Part shown: piece by piece, positions 8,251 to 17,456 of the stretch
How the letters are laid out: each line of letters begins with the position of its first letter
Numbering within the stretch: the stretch's first letter is position 1
Origin: Streptococcus mitis
GTDB lineage: Bacteria; Bacillota; Bacilli; Lactobacillales; Streptococcaceae
Direction of reading: 5' to 3'
Length of the DNA: 64,000 nucleotides
Assembly: GCF_001579045.1 (NCBI RefSeq)
Contig: NZ_KQ970263.1
Coordinates: 263,546 to 327,545 of the forward strand
Notes under the pieces: generated by a model
What the model was told of the DNA's origin: nothing
Databases searched by the model: none
What the model saw: only the letters and a program-made list of their open reading frames with translations
Program-made: the position numbers and the translations under genes

Positions 8251-8283
8251 ATGATACTAGACCATCCTTAAACTTTGCTTAAG
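8251..8283 (-). promoter_or_regulatory. CiaR-dependent promoter of csRNA B
   Basis: CTTAAG-N5-TTTAAG (8267-8283; first half-site 5/6) lies 10 nt upstream of -10 TATCAT (8251-8256). The box starts 15 nt after the stop codon of the GNAT gene at 8299, so read-through from that operon is possible. Confidence 0.87.
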
Positions 8284-8298
8284 AAAAAACAAGTTTTG

Positions 8299-8715
8299 TT
8301 ATTTTTCTCGATTCGTCCAAGTCATCCCTATACAATTATAGGTGGATAAGATTTCAAAGCCCATAGAACGATAGAAGCCCAAGGTTCTTTCTGTCTGTTC
8401 TGTCACCAGCTGGACTTGATAGGCATCTTTGTAATCTTTTAAAGCCTCTTTCATCAAGGAGCTACCAATCCCTTGGCGCTGATAGCTAGGCAAAACAATC
8501 AAATCCTGTACAAAAACTGATGAAAAACCATCTCCAACCAAACGAATCAAGCCCACTACAGAATCACCATCAAGTGCCAGATAAATTACTAATGAATGAG
8601 ACAAGGCCTGCTCCAGCATCTGAGGTTGATGGGTATAATTTGTCCAACCGACAGCCTGATAGAGATGCAAAACATCCTCTAGCTTGACAATTTCTGGCTT
8701 TTTAATAGTAATCAT
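8299..8715 (-). CDS. GNAT-family N-acetyltransferase
   Basis: 138 residues, a compact GNAT fold. The acetyl-CoA binding loop is the segment VLPSYQRQGIGSSLMKEAL (about 75-93), matching the Q/R-x-x-G-x-G/A motif A, followed by motif B (FYRSMGFEIL). The N-terminal VGWTNYTHQPQ is typical of the small YhfO/PaiA-like set. Substrate unknown. It is 11 nt from the second GNAT gene, so both are probably co-transcribed; in pneumococcus I recall an equivalent acetyltransferase next to leuS/ruvB. Confidence 0.85.
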   Translation of the reverse strand: MITIKKPEIVKLEDVLHLYQAVGWTNYTHQPQMLEQALSHSLVIYLALDGDSVVGLIRLVGDGFSSVFVQDLIVLPSYQRQGIGSSLMKEALKDYKDAYQVQLVTEQTERTLGFYRSMGFEILSTYNCIGMTWTNREK

Positions 8716-8726
8716 CTCAACACCTA

Positions 8727-9422
8727 TTAAAGCTCTCTCAAGCTCTTGTACTGCCGTCCATTTTTGTCAAAATTTTCAGGACGCAACCATGTTTCCAAAC
8801 GAGCTTTGACTTTGGGCCAGTCCTTATCGATCATAGACATCCAATCCGTATCTCTGGTGCGCCCCTTATAAACGACTGCCTGACGGAAGGTTCCCTCGTA
8901 GATAAAGCCCAAACGTTCTGCTGCTTTTCTAGAAGGTAGATTTAGTGCATCACATTTCCACTCATAACGGCGATAGTTGAGCTCTTCAAAGACATAACGG
9001 GCTAATAAAAACTGGGCTTCTGTCCCCATTCTTGTGTGCTTGAGAGTCGGAGAAAAGGTCACTGCTCCAACTTCAATGACGCGATTGGCTTGGTCAATGC
9101 GCATAAGCGAAAAAGTACCCAGAGCTTTACCAGTTGATTTATCGATAATCGCGTAGTAAAAGCGATCCTTTCGCTCAATCATCTGCTTCAAAGCTACCAT
9201 TAACTCTTCTAGATTAGCCACAGGTGGTTGAAAAAGGTAAGTCCACATCTCACGAGGACTATCTGGGCCATAAACAGCTAATAAATCCTCTGCATGCTTT
9301 TCCACCGATAGAGCTTCTATAATCGTATATCGCCCTTCTAAGAAATCAATAGAAGGCAGTGCACCAGGTGTATAACCTTCCATTGACTCACCAATCATCT
9401 GACCATATTCATTTACTGGCAT
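8727..9422 (-). CDS. RimJ/RimL-type GNAT N-acetyltransferase
   Basis: 231 residues from the ATG at 9420-9422, chosen because AAGGAG lies 9 nt upstream; the frame extends 13 codons further without a ribosome site. Conserved RimJ/L features: IEVGAVTFSPTLKHTRMGTEAQ (motif A, broken into IEVGAVTFS and KHTRMGTEA), YRRYEWKCDALNLPSRKAAERLGF and YEGTFRQ. This family acetylates amines of proteins or small molecules; the substrate cannot be told. Confidence 0.83.
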   Translation of the reverse strand: MPVNEYGQMIGESMEGYTPGALPSIDFLEGRYTIIEALSVEKHAEDLLAVYGPDSPREMWTYLFQPPVANLEELMVALKQMIERKDRFYYAIIDKSTGKALGTFSLMRIDQANRVIEVGAVTFSPTLKHTRMGTEAQFLLARYVFEELNYRRYEWKCDALNLPSRKAAERLGFIYEGTFRQAVVYKGRTRDTDWMSMIDKDWPKVKARLETWLRPENFDKNGRQYKSLREL

Positions 9423-9516
9423 CTTTCTTCTCCTTGTTTTACGCTGAAAATAGTATATCACAAATTGTTCTCTTTGGAAACTAGCACTGGCTTAAAACTT
9501 CATTCTCAACACTATA

Positions 9517-9936
9517 TTAGTGACCCGCTTTCTTTCTTTTATCCTCCAAGGCTTGATTAATTCGTTGGGTGAGTTTGTGAGTCCGCCAAATTTGATACAG
9601 CCATATCAATCCATAAATTAACAAGAAAAAGAACCAAAGCAAAGGGCTCCACAAGGCTGCACCCCAGCCAAAAATTAGAGAGGTCAATACTAAAATAGTA
9701 GCTGTCACTAATAAATGAACTCCAACACGCATACTAAAAGCAAGAAACTCTAGCTTTTCAAGTATTAAAGTCAATACCCCCATAATTCCACCCATTAAAA
9801 ACAGAGCTAGAATATTTTTTGCCATTGGTGCAGGATAGGTAATGCTTGGATAACACTGAGCTAATAACATCATACTCAAATAAAAGAAGGAAGCCGTACG
9901 CATTCCCGATACAAAATAATCAATTAATCGTTTCAT
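9517..9936 (-). CDS. DUF3021 family membrane protein, LytTR-system partner
   Basis: 139 residues with four hydrophobic segments (about 12-30, 40-60, 70-92, 98-118) and a basic tail, as in DUF3021. DUF3021 genes commonly follow a LytTR regulator gene, as here (9-nt gap). In LytTR regulatory systems the membrane partner restrains the regulator until a signal arrives; applying this here is inference. Last gene of the ABC-LytTR operon. Confidence 0.82.
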   Translation of the reverse strand: MKRLIDYFVSGMRTASFFYLSMMLLAQCYPSITYPAPMAKNILALFLMGGIMGVLTLILEKLEFLAFSMRVGVHLLVTATILVLTSLIFGWGAALWSPLLWFFFLLIYGLIWLYQIWRTHKLTQRINQALEDKRKKAGH

Positions 9937-9945
9937 GATTTTCTC

Positions 9946-10401
9946 CTATAAACCTAGATAATTCATTAAGGACTTAACGTATTTCCGACTCACACTAGAT
10001 TTGATGCCCCGAGTCATTTTAGCCATCATGTTCCCTGAAAAGCTATCCGATAATGACTCTAAATGGTCAATATTTATAATTGAATGGCGTGATATCTGTA
10101 TAAAATTACGTCGGTTAATCCTATTCTGAAAGTTTGTCAATGTTTCCTTAGTTTTATAAATCCCATCTACCGTATAAATGGTCAACAAGTTCTTATCGAT
10201 ATCTGCTAGAATAAGATCCTCAATTTTCACCATAACCAGATGATCATCCGTTCGAATAGGAATGACCACCTGATTGCTCGTTGAAAATTGTTCTAAATAC
10301 TCCATGACTTCCCTTGCTTGGTCAGTTAACTGAGCTGCCTGAATTACAATATGTGGGTCCTTTTCTGAAAACTCTGGCTTCATTTCAAAACGAATCTTCA
10401 T
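9946..10401 (-). CDS. LytTR-family DNA-binding regulator
   Basis: 151 residues. The C-terminal about 100 residues form a LytTR domain: VKIEDLILADIDKNLLTIYT, written in blocks as VKIEDLILADID and NLLTIYTVDG, then KTKETLTNFQNRI and FIQISRHSIINIDHL. The N-terminal 50 residues are short and lack a receiver domain, so this is a one-component LytTR regulator of the HdrR/BrsR/LytTR regulatory system type rather than a two-component response regulator. Direct repeats suited to LytTR binding lie upstream of the operon (12211-12241), implying autoregulation. Confidence 0.87.
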   Translation of the reverse strand: MKIRFEMKPEFSEKDPHIVIQAAQLTDQAREVMEYLEQFSTSNQVVIPIRTDDHLVMVKIEDLILADIDKNLLTIYTVDGIYKTKETLTNFQNRINRRNFIQISRHSIINIDHLESLSDSFSGNMMAKMTRGIKSSVSRKYVKSLMNYLGL

Positions 10402-10419
10402 TTTCTCTCCAATATACTT

Positions 10420-11262
10420 TTATTTTCTCTTGCTAAATACTTTAACAAATAAAAGCCAAAGAAGAATAGCGACGAGACTGACAATAACCACTATAAAGTA
10501 TGTCTCTTCCTTTGTCAATAGTTCTTGCCAGTTGATTTGGATTCCCATTTTTTCTTGAAATTCCTTTAACAATCTGCTATTTCCTGTAAAAGCGGTTTCT
10601 AAGTGCTCTTTCATTAAAATTTGTCGATAAAGAGAAGCAATATAAGTTGCAGGGGTACACTTCATGATAATCTGTGCAAAATCAGGTAAAACTCCAATGG
10701 GGACATAAGTTCCTACTAAAAATCCAGAAGCAGTTCCCACTATAGTTGCCAGTTTGCCAAGACTATCTACAGATTGAAAACGATAAATCAAGAGAATATT
10801 TATCAAACTTGAAAGCAGACTACTTAACAACATAATCAAAGCAATTTCCGGTAAATGACTGATAACTGGACTTTCTTTAAAATAAAGCCCCATAACAGCA
10901 AACATAAACACCTGCATGAGAAAAGAGATCGCAATACTACTGATTAGATAGGACACCTGTAAACCCCAGCTACCTAAATCTGTCAAGAAGAGATCTTGAT
11001 CCACTTGATTTTCACGATCCTGTACCATTTGTGTAAGAGCCGTAAAACTGGTTGTAATCCCAGTCACAGCTAAGGTCCCACCCATCAGCCAGTTATTTAA
11101 AAGATTCGTATTATCAGGGAGTTGAGACCAAGCATCCGTCAAGTTCTTCTGCAAAAAAATGATATAAAGGAGGAAGGAAATCAATGCCCCCAATAATGAG
11201 AAAAATACTCCTGAACGATTACGAAAATATAAGATAAAATTCCGTTTCAATAAAGCTAACAT
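10420..11262 (-). CDS. ABC-2 type transporter permease
   Basis: 280 residues, six transmembrane segments (first at about 20-40, last at about 255-275) typical of ABC-2 permeases in drug or peptide exporters. Its ATG shares one base with the stop of the ATPase gene (TAATG at 11262). Substrate unknown; pairing with a LytTR regulator suggests export of, or resistance to, an antimicrobial or signalling peptide. Confidence 0.85.
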   Translation of the reverse strand: MLALLKRNFILYFRNRSGVFFSLLGALISFLLYIIFLQKNLTDAWSQLPDNTNLLNNWLMGGTLAVTGITTSFTALTQMVQDRENQVDQDLFLTDLGSWGLQVSYLISSIAISFLMQVFMFAVMGLYFKESPVISHLPEIALIMLLSSLLSSLINILLIYRFQSVDSLGKLATIVGTASGFLVGTYVPIGVLPDFAQIIMKCTPATYIASLYRQILMKEHLETAFTGNSRLLKEFQEKMGIQINWQELLTKEETYFIVVIVSLVAILLWLLFVKVFSKRK

Positions 11263-12128
11263 TAGCGAACCTCTCTTCCTGTAAGTGCAATAAAGGCATC
11301 ATCCATGGTACCTGGACGAAACTCAAAAGAATCAATTTCTTCTCGAACTTTTGCCAAATATTCAATAGCTTCCTGTGACGTCCTTGGATAAAAAAGATAT
11401 TCCAACTCATTTTCTTCCTTTACTGTCATTCCAGTCTGTAGCAACTTTTCTAAATCCTTCATTTCTTTAAAACGAATTTTTAGGATATTAGATGCATACT
11501 GACTTTTAATAGCCGTCGCAGAACCTTGCGCAATCACTTTCCCATGATCAACGATATAAATCTGATCCGCTTCATCCGCTTCATCCAGATAATGAGTCGT
11601 TAAGATAATAGTCATCCCTTCATCCTTTTGTAGTCGAGACAGTAAATCCCAAATAACTTTTCGAGTCTGAATATCTAGACCTGTCGTTGGTTCATCTAAG
11701 AAAAGAATATCTGGCTGTGAAAGAAGAGCACGCGCAATATCAACCCTACGTTTTTGCCCACCTGACAAAGTCCCATATAGTTGCTTCTGGAAAGCAGTCA
11801 AACCCAGTTGATGGATCAAATCATCCACACGACTTGCTACAATCTCCTTATACTGTTGAGCACGAATCGTAAGATTTTCCCTAACCGTCAACATCTCATC
11901 CAGTACACTAGCTTGAAAAACAACTCCGATTTTCGTATTTGGCGCATATCGAATCTGATCTTGTGTCGGCTTTTTCAAACCGATTAACATGGAAATGGTG
12001 GTTGATTTCCCTGCACCATTAGGACCCAAAATAGCATTAAAACTCCCTTTTTCAAACTCTAACTGAATATCGTCAACAGCCATATAATCGCCGTACCGTT
12101 TAGTCAAATGTTTAGCTTGTAAAATCAT
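11262..12128 (-). CDS. ABC transporter ATP-binding protein
   Basis: 288 residues from the ATG at 12126-12128, which has GAGGAGG 7 nt upstream; a longer frame starts 12 codons earlier with no ribosome site. Walker A GPNGAGKST, Q-loop VVFQASVLDEM, signature LSGGQKRR, Walker [13 protein letters not shown] and H-loop TTHYLDEADE are all present, so the ATPase should be active. Closest type is the DrrA/CcmA-like multidrug export subfamily. First gene of the ABC-LytTR-DUF3021 operon. Confidence 0.9.
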   Translation of the reverse strand: MILQAKHLTKRYGDYMAVDDIQLEFEKGSFNAILGPNGAGKSTTISMLIGLKKPTQDQIRYAPNTKIGVVFQASVLDEMLTVRENLTIRAQQYKEIVASRVDDLIHQLGLTAFQKQLYGTLSGGQKRRVDIARALLSQPDILFLDEPTTGLDIQTRKVIWDLLSRLQKDEGMTIILTTHYLDEADEADQIYIVDHGKVIAQGSATAIKSQYASNILKIRFKEMKDLEKLLQTGMTVKEENELEYLFYPRTSQEAIEYLAKVREEIDSFEFRPGTMDDAFIALTGREVR

Positions 12129-12210
12129 ATTTATTTCCTCCTCTTTATCTAACCAGTTTAACAAAAAGTATGAAAGAAAAATCGACTTTTGAGATAAGTG
12201 GTTAAAATGA

Positions 12211-12241
12211 GAGGTTAAGTGGTGAGATGATTAGGGTTAAG
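12211..12241. promoter_or_regulatory. LytTR-type direct repeat upstream of the ABC-LytTR operon
   Basis: Plus-strand GAGGTTAAG (12211-12219) and AGGGTTAAG (12233-12241) are spaced by 13 bp (22-bp period). This resembles the two 9-bp repeats bound by LytTR proteins such as AgrA (ACAGTTAAG type). They lie about 85-115 nt upstream of the first start codon, upstream of a weak minus-strand -10 (CATACT, 12168-12173). Confidence 0.65.
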
Positions 12242-12596
12242 TTAAAGTAGAGAAGACTACAGCCATTTTTCTCCTACCGAATTGCTAAATGAAGCTTAAA
12301 AACACTTACAAGAACACATTATATTTTTAAATATGCGCTATAAAAGAGATGTTTTACCGCATCTAGCCGAAAAATTCAAGAATCGGTAGTATTATTCTCG
12401 CCAAATCAAACAATAAAAAATTAACTAGAAATCATGACACACAATCCCTTCTATCAAAATGAAATTGCTGAATATGATATGATTGAATTGGAGGCAAGTA
12501 AGTATTGCCCTAAATTTGAAACTTCCATTAGCCAAATTTTTAACGACAAGTAAATCCATTAGGAAATAATGTATGAAAAGAATTTTCAATACAAGC
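12242..12596. other. Gene-poor stretch with possible gene debris
   Basis: No gene with a good ribosome site. A plus-strand 39-codon frame (12434-12553) and an 18-codon frame (about 12334-12390) look protein-like but start without ribosome sites, and the first-strand 91-codon antisense frame has no recognisable content. Most likely eroded remains of a former gene. Confidence 0.4.
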
Positions 12597-12630
12597 AAAA
12601 AACAGCTCTTTTTATCCGAGAAGAGCTGTT
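12597..12630 (-). terminator. Intrinsic terminator after the BAAT-like gene
   Basis: Perfect 10-bp stem (12601-12610 with 12621-12630) followed on the minus strand by TTTTTT. It lies about 170 nt after the stop at 12799. It could also act from the plus side. Confidence 0.7.
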
Positions 12631-12798
12631 CTATTTTATGAAAGAGAAAGTCACTAGTAACTCTTGTACTTCTCTCTACGTTTTTACTGTTTGAGTTCAA
12701 ATTTCTCTTGTTTGAACAATTGCTTTTGTAGACTGGACTACCAACTAGAACTGTGTTTTTATCTTAGTTGAGACTATTATAGTACGGTTCAGCACTAT

Positions 12799-14031
12799 CT
12801 ACAAATTTTTCAGATGTGTATCAAAAAAATTTATCGTAGCAAACCATGAGTCTACACTTTCTTTCATTAACAAGCACCAATCTTTTCGATAACGATGATT
12901 TGGTTGATAAGCAATCGTCAACATATGCCCTGTTTCATGGTATTTTTTAAACAAAATAGATTCCCCTTTATAATGTGAAATAATACCATCTATCGCAGAT
13001 GACGCATTCCATATTTCATCAACATCGCTTCCTAGTAATAATAAAGGAGAGTCAATTTTACTCACATCAATCTGAGCCCTACTATCTTCAGGAATATGTT
13101 TTCCAAAAAACTTGTTTAACAAATAATTTCCTAACTGAAATTTTTGATACGGAAGTTCTTTTTGCAAATATGTCCAAGAAGATGAATGAGAGTTGAGTTT
13201 TCCCTTTATTCCCTCAAATATTACATTTGAGGGGGAATTGAGTACCAAACATTGCACATCTTCCAAAATACTTTGTCCAGCCAGAACTAGCTCTGCTCCT
13301 TTAGAGCGACCATATATTCCTATTTTTGTATTATCAACTTGAGGATGATGATATAGAAAATCTTTCGCCTCCTCCAGACATTCTATCGGAATTCGTTCTA
13401 AATTTAGGGGTAATCCCTCTAAACCAAAATAAGCTATCGCAAGACAAATATAGCCTCTAGAAGATAAAAGTTGGGCAATGTTCTGAGCTTTTTCAATTCT
13501 TCCCTCACTACCACTAACAATAATCACGGCCGGCGCCTTTCTTAACTTTTCATCATAAAATAATCGACCTTGAAAATGCTTATCATAGATATCTTGATAC
13601 CTTATTCCCAGATTCATATAACGCCTTACAAAACTTTGCTCCGCAACCACATCTTTCCCCAGCCTGATTTTAATTTCAACACCAAAACAATCTCGCAATG
13701 GAATTCTATCAAGAGAACTAGGTAATCTCCTTTTCCTATTCTTTAACGGCTTCGCATTAAAGAATAAGCCCATTTCTGAAACGCCTTTATAAGATCCTGA
13801 AATAGATGCTGTCTGAGAGGTATCAATCATACCGTCCTGATCAGATAAAAAAATGGCAGTTGATTTCCATATAACATCATGATCTAAAAGCAAGGGAGCA
13901 TTTATACAGTAATAATCAGACAGGTACATTTCTACACAATACATTGCCCTTGGTTCTAAACCATTAATAGCAATATAAAAAGATTCATCCGCTAAATCTG
14001 TTTGTGAAATCAGTTCTATGTTTACAGTCAT
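12799..14031 (-). CDS. Acyl-CoA thioesterase / BAAT-family alpha/beta hydrolase
   Basis: 410 residues in two domains. Residues about 10-130 resemble the N-terminal beta-sandwich of acyl-CoA thioesterase / bile acid-CoA:amino acid N-acyltransferase proteins (GLEPRAMYCVEM, then GMIDTSQTASISGSYKGVSEMGLF, quoted in blocks). Residues about 150-405 are an alpha/beta hydrolase with nucleophile elbow GRSKGAE, acid in LGSDVDEIW, and HETGHML histidine, so the triad is complete. The natural substrate in streptococci is not known. ATG at 14031 has AAGGAG upstream. An inverted repeat in its promoter region is shared with the adjacent marR gene, so it is the likely target of that repressor. Confidence 0.82.
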   Translation of the reverse strand: MTVNIELISQTDLADESFYIAINGLEPRAMYCVEMYLSDYYCINAPLLLDHDVIWKSTAIFLSDQDGMIDTSQTASISGSYKGVSEMGLFFNAKPLKNRKRRLPSSLDRIPLRDCFGVEIKIRLGKDVVAEQSFVRRYMNLGIRYQDIYDKHFQGRLFYDEKLRKAPAVIIVSGSEGRIEKAQNIAQLLSSRGYICLAIAYFGLEGLPLNLERIPIECLEEAKDFLYHHPQVDNTKIGIYGRSKGAELVLAGQSILEDVQCLVLNSPSNVIFEGIKGKLNSHSSSWTYLQKELPYQKFQLGNYLLNKFFGKHIPEDSRAQIDVSKIDSPLLLLGSDVDEIWNASSAIDGIISHYKGESILFKKYHETGHMLTIAYQPNHRYRKDWCLLMKESVDSWFATINFFDTHLKNL

Positions 14032-14043
14032 GTCTTCTCCTTT

Positions 14044-14062
14044 TTGTTAATTTACTTAACAA
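14044..14062. promoter_or_regulatory. Probable MarR operator before the BAAT-like gene
   Basis: Inverted repeat TTGTTAA-N5-TTAACAA lies just upstream of the start at 14031. The same arrangement is found before the marR gene. Confidence 0.7.
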
Positions 14063-14087
14063 TTATATTTGAAATTTACCGTGACTT

Positions 14088-14543
14088 TTACCACGGTAAT
14101 TCTCCCCACACCTTTTCAATATCATCCATCAATTTCACAACTGTTTTAAGTTCCACCTCGCTATAGTTGTTTAAAACTGAAAAGATTGATTTTTCAATAT
14201 ATTCTTGTTGCTCCTTATGGATTTTAAAAATTTCGATGCCTTTTTCAGATAATCTCAAATATTTATTTTTCCCATTATTCGGATCAAAATCAAAAACAAC
14301 TAAATTTTTTTGAATCAATCTCCTAACACTTTGAGTTATTGCACTTCTTGAAAGTTCTAATAATTCAGATAATTTTACTAGATTTAAGGGTTGATTTTTC
14401 CCAATCACAACAATCAAATGTACCTCATTCAAAGTAATGGATTTGTCAACACCACTTTTATGTTGATTTTTTTTTAACTGATCAAACGCTAAAATAAATC
14501 TATTGAAACGATTATTAAATGTAATAAATTCTTTTTTATCCAT
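14088..14543 (-). CDS. MarR-family transcriptional regulator
   Basis: 151 residues with the MarR winged-helix core: LNEVHLIVVIGKNQPLNLVKLSELLELSRSAITQSVRRLIQKNLV (quoted in blocks: LVKLSELLELSRSAITQSV, RRLIQKNLV), the wing with DFDPNNGKNKYLRLSEKG, and a C-terminal dimerisation helix. MarR proteins are dimeric repressors released by small ligands. The matching inverted repeats before this gene (14557-14577) and before the BAAT-like gene suggest that it controls itself and that neighbour. Start ATG has AAGAGAG upstream. Confidence 0.88.
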   Translation of the reverse strand: MDKKEFITFNNRFNRFILAFDQLKKNQHKSGVDKSITLNEVHLIVVIGKNQPLNLVKLSELLELSRSAITQSVRRLIQKNLVVFDFDPNNGKNKYLRLSEKGIEIFKIHKEQQEYIEKSIFSVLNNYSEVELKTVVKLMDDIEKVWGELPW

Positions 14544-14556
14544 AATCTCTCTTTTC

Positions 14557-14577
14557 TTTGTTAATTATATTAACAAA
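14557..14577. promoter_or_regulatory. Probable MarR operator before marR
   Basis: Perfect inverted repeat TTTGTTAA-N5-TTAACAAA. It sits 14 nt upstream of the marR start codon, where a dimeric repressor would block transcription. Confidence 0.75.
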
Positions 14578-14597
14578 ATAGAAACTTCCTGTCAAAT

Positions 14598-14629
14598 AAA
14601 AAATCCCCCAGATTCTACTCTGAAGGATT
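14598..14629 (-). terminator. Intrinsic terminator of leuS
   Basis: Stem 14602-14612 with 14619-14629 (two mismatches) followed by a minus-strand T-rich run. It begins 7 nt after the leuS stop codon. Confidence 0.75.
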
Positions 14630-14635
14630 CCTATC

Positions 14636-17137
14636 TTATTTCACAACAATGTTAACCAATTTATTCGGTACCGCAATCACTTTCACGATGTCCTTACCGT
14701 CAATTTCTGCTTTGACTTTTTCATCAGCGAGAGCAATTTCTTGCAATTCTTCGCGTGATAGGTCTTTAGCGACCATGAGTTTGGCACGGACTTTACCTTT
14801 GATTTGGACGACGATTTCGATTTCGTCTTCAACTAATTTACTTTCGTCCCATGTTGGCCAAGCTACATAAGAGATAGATTCGCCTGTTGCTGCAACAGTT
14901 TGCCAGAGTTCTTCTGCCAAATGAGGTGCAAATGGGGCAATCAATTGGATAAATCCTTTAGCATAGTCAACATAGAGCTTGTCTTCCTTGTTGGCCGCGT
15001 TGACAAAGACCATAAGTTGGGCAATGGCTGTGTTGAATTTCATAGACTCGATTTGCTCAGTGACAGATTTGACTGTTTCATTGTAGACCTTATCGAGAGC
15101 GCCATTGTTTTCCGCAACAATTTTCTTACTTGTAATCAAACGGTAAACACGGTCAAGGAATTTACGGCTTCCTTCCAAACCTTCTTCAGACCAAGCGATG
15201 GAAGCATCAAGTGGGCCCATGAACATTTCATAGACACGAAGGGTGTCGGCACCGTATTGTTCCACCACATCGTCTGGGTTGACAACGTTCTTGAGCGATT
15301 TAGACATCTTGGCTGGTGCTTGCTCCAACTCTTCTCCTGTTTCCACATGGAAGAAGGAACCGTCACGTTTTTCAACCTTGTCAGTCGCCACAAGAGCCCC
15401 ACGGTGGTCACGGTAGCTTGTTCCCAAGATCATTCCTTGGTTAAAGAGTTTTTGGAATGGTTCCTTAGTTGGAACGACACCGAGGTCATAGAGGAATTTG
15501 TGCCAGAAACGAGCGTAAAGCAAGTGAAGTACAGCATGTTCCGCACCACCCACGTAGATATCTACTGGCAACCATTGTTTGAGGAGGTCCTCATCAGCCA
15601 ATTTCTCAGTATTGTGCGGGTCAATATAGCGGAGGTAGTACCAGCTTGAACCAGCCCACTGTGGCATGGTGTTTGTTTCACGACGACCCTTGACGCCATC
15701 TTCACGAGTCACTTCAAGCCAGTCTGTCAAGTTAGCTAGTGGACTTTCACCAGTACCTGAAGGGCGAATATCCTTGGTTACAGGCAAGACAAGTGGCAAT
15801 TCATTTTCAGGGACAGCTGTTGAAGTTCCATCTTCCCAATGAATGATTGGAATTGGTTCACCCCAGTAACGTTGACGGCTAAAGAGCCAGTCACGGAGAC
15901 GGTAGGTAACTTTCTCCTGACCACAACCTTTCTCTTCCAACCAAGCCACAATCTTAGCAATAGCGTCTTCTTTGTTGAGTCCATCTAGGAAGTCTGAATT
16001 AACGTGAAGACCATCTTCTGTGTAGGCAGCTTCTTCAACCTTTCCACCTTCAAGTACTTCGACGATTGGAAGGTCAAATTGTTTGGCAAATTCCCAGTCA
16101 CGTTGGTCATGGGCAGGAACAGCCATTACCGCACCTGTACCATAGCTAGCAAGAACATAGTCCGCAATCCAGATTGGAATTTCCTTGCCGTTTACAGGGT
16201 TGATGGCATAAGCACCAGTCCAAACTCCTGTTTTTTCTTTGGCAAGGTCTGTACGAGCCAAGTCAGACTTGAGGCTAGCTTGGTGTTTGTAGTCTGCTAC
16301 TGCTTCTGCTTGCTCTGTACTTGTGATGGCATCTACTAGTTCATGCTCAGGAGCCAGAACGGTGAAAGTCGCACCGAAAAGGGTATCAGGACGAGTTGTA
16401 AAGACTGTGAATTCCTTATCTGTTCCCTTAACTTTAAAAGTTACATTAGCACCAGTTGATTTCCCAATCCAGTTGCGCTGCATGTCCTTGATAGACTCTG
16501 GCCAATCTAATTCATCCAAATCATTAAGCAGACGCTCTGCATAGGCCGTGATTTTGAGCATCCATTGGCGCATTGGCTTGCGGACAACTGGATAGCCTCC
16601 ACGCTCAGAAGTTCCGTCAGGAAGAACCTCTTCGTTGGCGATAGCTGTTCCCAATTCCTCAACCCAGTTTACTGGCACTTCAGCTTCATAGGCCAAGCCT
16701 TTTTCATAAAGCTTAGTGAAAATCCATTGCGTCCACTTGTAATAGTTTGGATCTGTTGTATTGACTTCACGATCCCAGTCGTAAGAAAATCCAAGCGCAT
16801 TGATTTGGCGTTTAAAGTTGGCAATATTTTCCGCTGTAAATTCTGCTGGGTCATTCCCCGTATCCATAGCGTATTGCTCTGCAGGCAAACCAAAAGCATC
16901 CCAGCCCATTGGGTGAAGAACATTGTAGCCTTGCGCACGTTTGTAACGGCTGAGGATATCGGTTGCAGTATAACCTTCTGGGTGTCCTACGTGCAGACCC
17001 GCTCCAGACGGATAAGGGAACATATCGAGAGCATAAAACTTCGGTTTTGATGCATCTGTTCCAGTCTTAAATGTATGATGTTCTGCCCAGTAGCCCTGCC
17101 ACTTAGGCTCAATTTCTTTATGATTGTAAAAACTCAT
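14636..17137 (-). CDS. leuS: Leucyl-tRNA synthetase
   Basis: 833 residues, the normal length for Gram-positive LeuRS. Class Ia signatures: HIGH-type HVGH at 49-52 (within [12 protein letters not shown]) and KMSKS (AKMSKSLKN) at about 612. The CP1 editing domain (about 225-420) includes TTRPDTLFG and the conserved [16 protein letters not shown], so editing should be intact. It charges tRNA-Leu in the cytoplasm. Expected pneumococcal position beside the iron ABC genes. There is no T-box leader: the -10 lies only about 30 nt upstream. Confidence 0.97.
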   Translation of the reverse strand: MSFYNHKEIEPKWQGYWAEHHTFKTGTDASKPKFYALDMFPYPSGAGLHVGHPEGYTATDILSRYKRAQGYNVLHPMGWDAFGLPAEQYAMDTGNDPAEFTAENIANFKRQINALGFSYDWDREVNTTDPNYYKWTQWIFTKLYEKGLAYEAEVPVNWVEELGTAIANEEVLPDGTSERGGYPVVRKPMRQWMLKITAYAERLLNDLDELDWPESIKDMQRNWIGKSTGANVTFKVKGTDKEFTVFTTRPDTLFGATFTVLAPEHELVDAITSTEQAEAVADYKHQASLKSDLARTDLAKEKTGVWTGAYAINPVNGKEIPIWIADYVLASYGTGAVMAVPAHDQRDWEFAKQFDLPIVEVLEGGKVEEAAYTEDGLHVNSDFLDGLNKEDAIAKIVAWLEEKGCGQEKVTYRLRDWLFSRQRYWGEPIPIIHWEDGTSTAVPENELPLVLPVTKDIRPSGTGESPLANLTDWLEVTREDGVKGRRETNTMPQWAGSSWYYLRYIDPHNTEKLADEDLLKQWLPVDIYVGGAEHAVLHLLYARFWHKFLYDLGVVPTKEPFQKLFNQGMILGTSYRDHRGALVATDKVEKRDGSFFHVETGEELEQAPAKMSKSLKNVVNPDDVVEQYGADTLRVYEMFMGPLDASIAWSEEGLEGSRKFLDRVYRLITSKKIVAENNGALDKVYNETVKSVTEQIESMKFNTAIAQLMVFVNAANKEDKLYVDYAKGFIQLIAPFAPHLAEELWQTVAATGESISYVAWPTWDESKLVEDEIEIVVQIKGKVRAKLMVAKDLSREELQEIALADEKVKAEIDGKDIVKVIAVPNKLVNIVVK

Positions 17138-17456
17138 GGTCTCTCTCCAATTTTGTGATGTTACTATTATACCATTTTTGAGGGAATTTGAAAGACGAGA
17201 AATGTTCTTTTGGTCTTGGATGGTAAGAAAGTTCGAATAGCAAATCCAACTTATTTAGCAGTATAAAAAATTAGCTAACACTTGAAATTAACTTATATCG
17301 ATTATTTATCTCTTCCATCTTTTTCCCTAGCCTCTTTGACTCATATTCCCCGTTTTAGATTTCTTTAAGGTTTTTATTATATCCTATAGGACTCTGCAAA
17401 TTATAAATGTTGACCAAATTGTAGAGTAAAAACGTTCGTAAAAAAAGGAGATTCTT
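17138..17456. other. Divergent intergenic region between leuS and the iron ABC operon
   Basis: A minus-strand -10 TATAAT (17166-17171) serves leuS; its -35 (TTTCAA, 17 bp away) is weak. The plus-strand promoter of the ABC operon is not obvious; TATAAA near 17402 is a candidate. No RNA gene or repeat seen. Confidence 0.5.

Noticed and set aside
12425-12700. 91-codon minus-strand frame
   Set aside because: Crosses a terminator stem, has no ribosome site and no recognisable features.
14649-17050. Several frames of 70-249 codons antisense to leuS
   Set aside because: Shadows of the leuS reading frame; no start signals and no recognisable domains.
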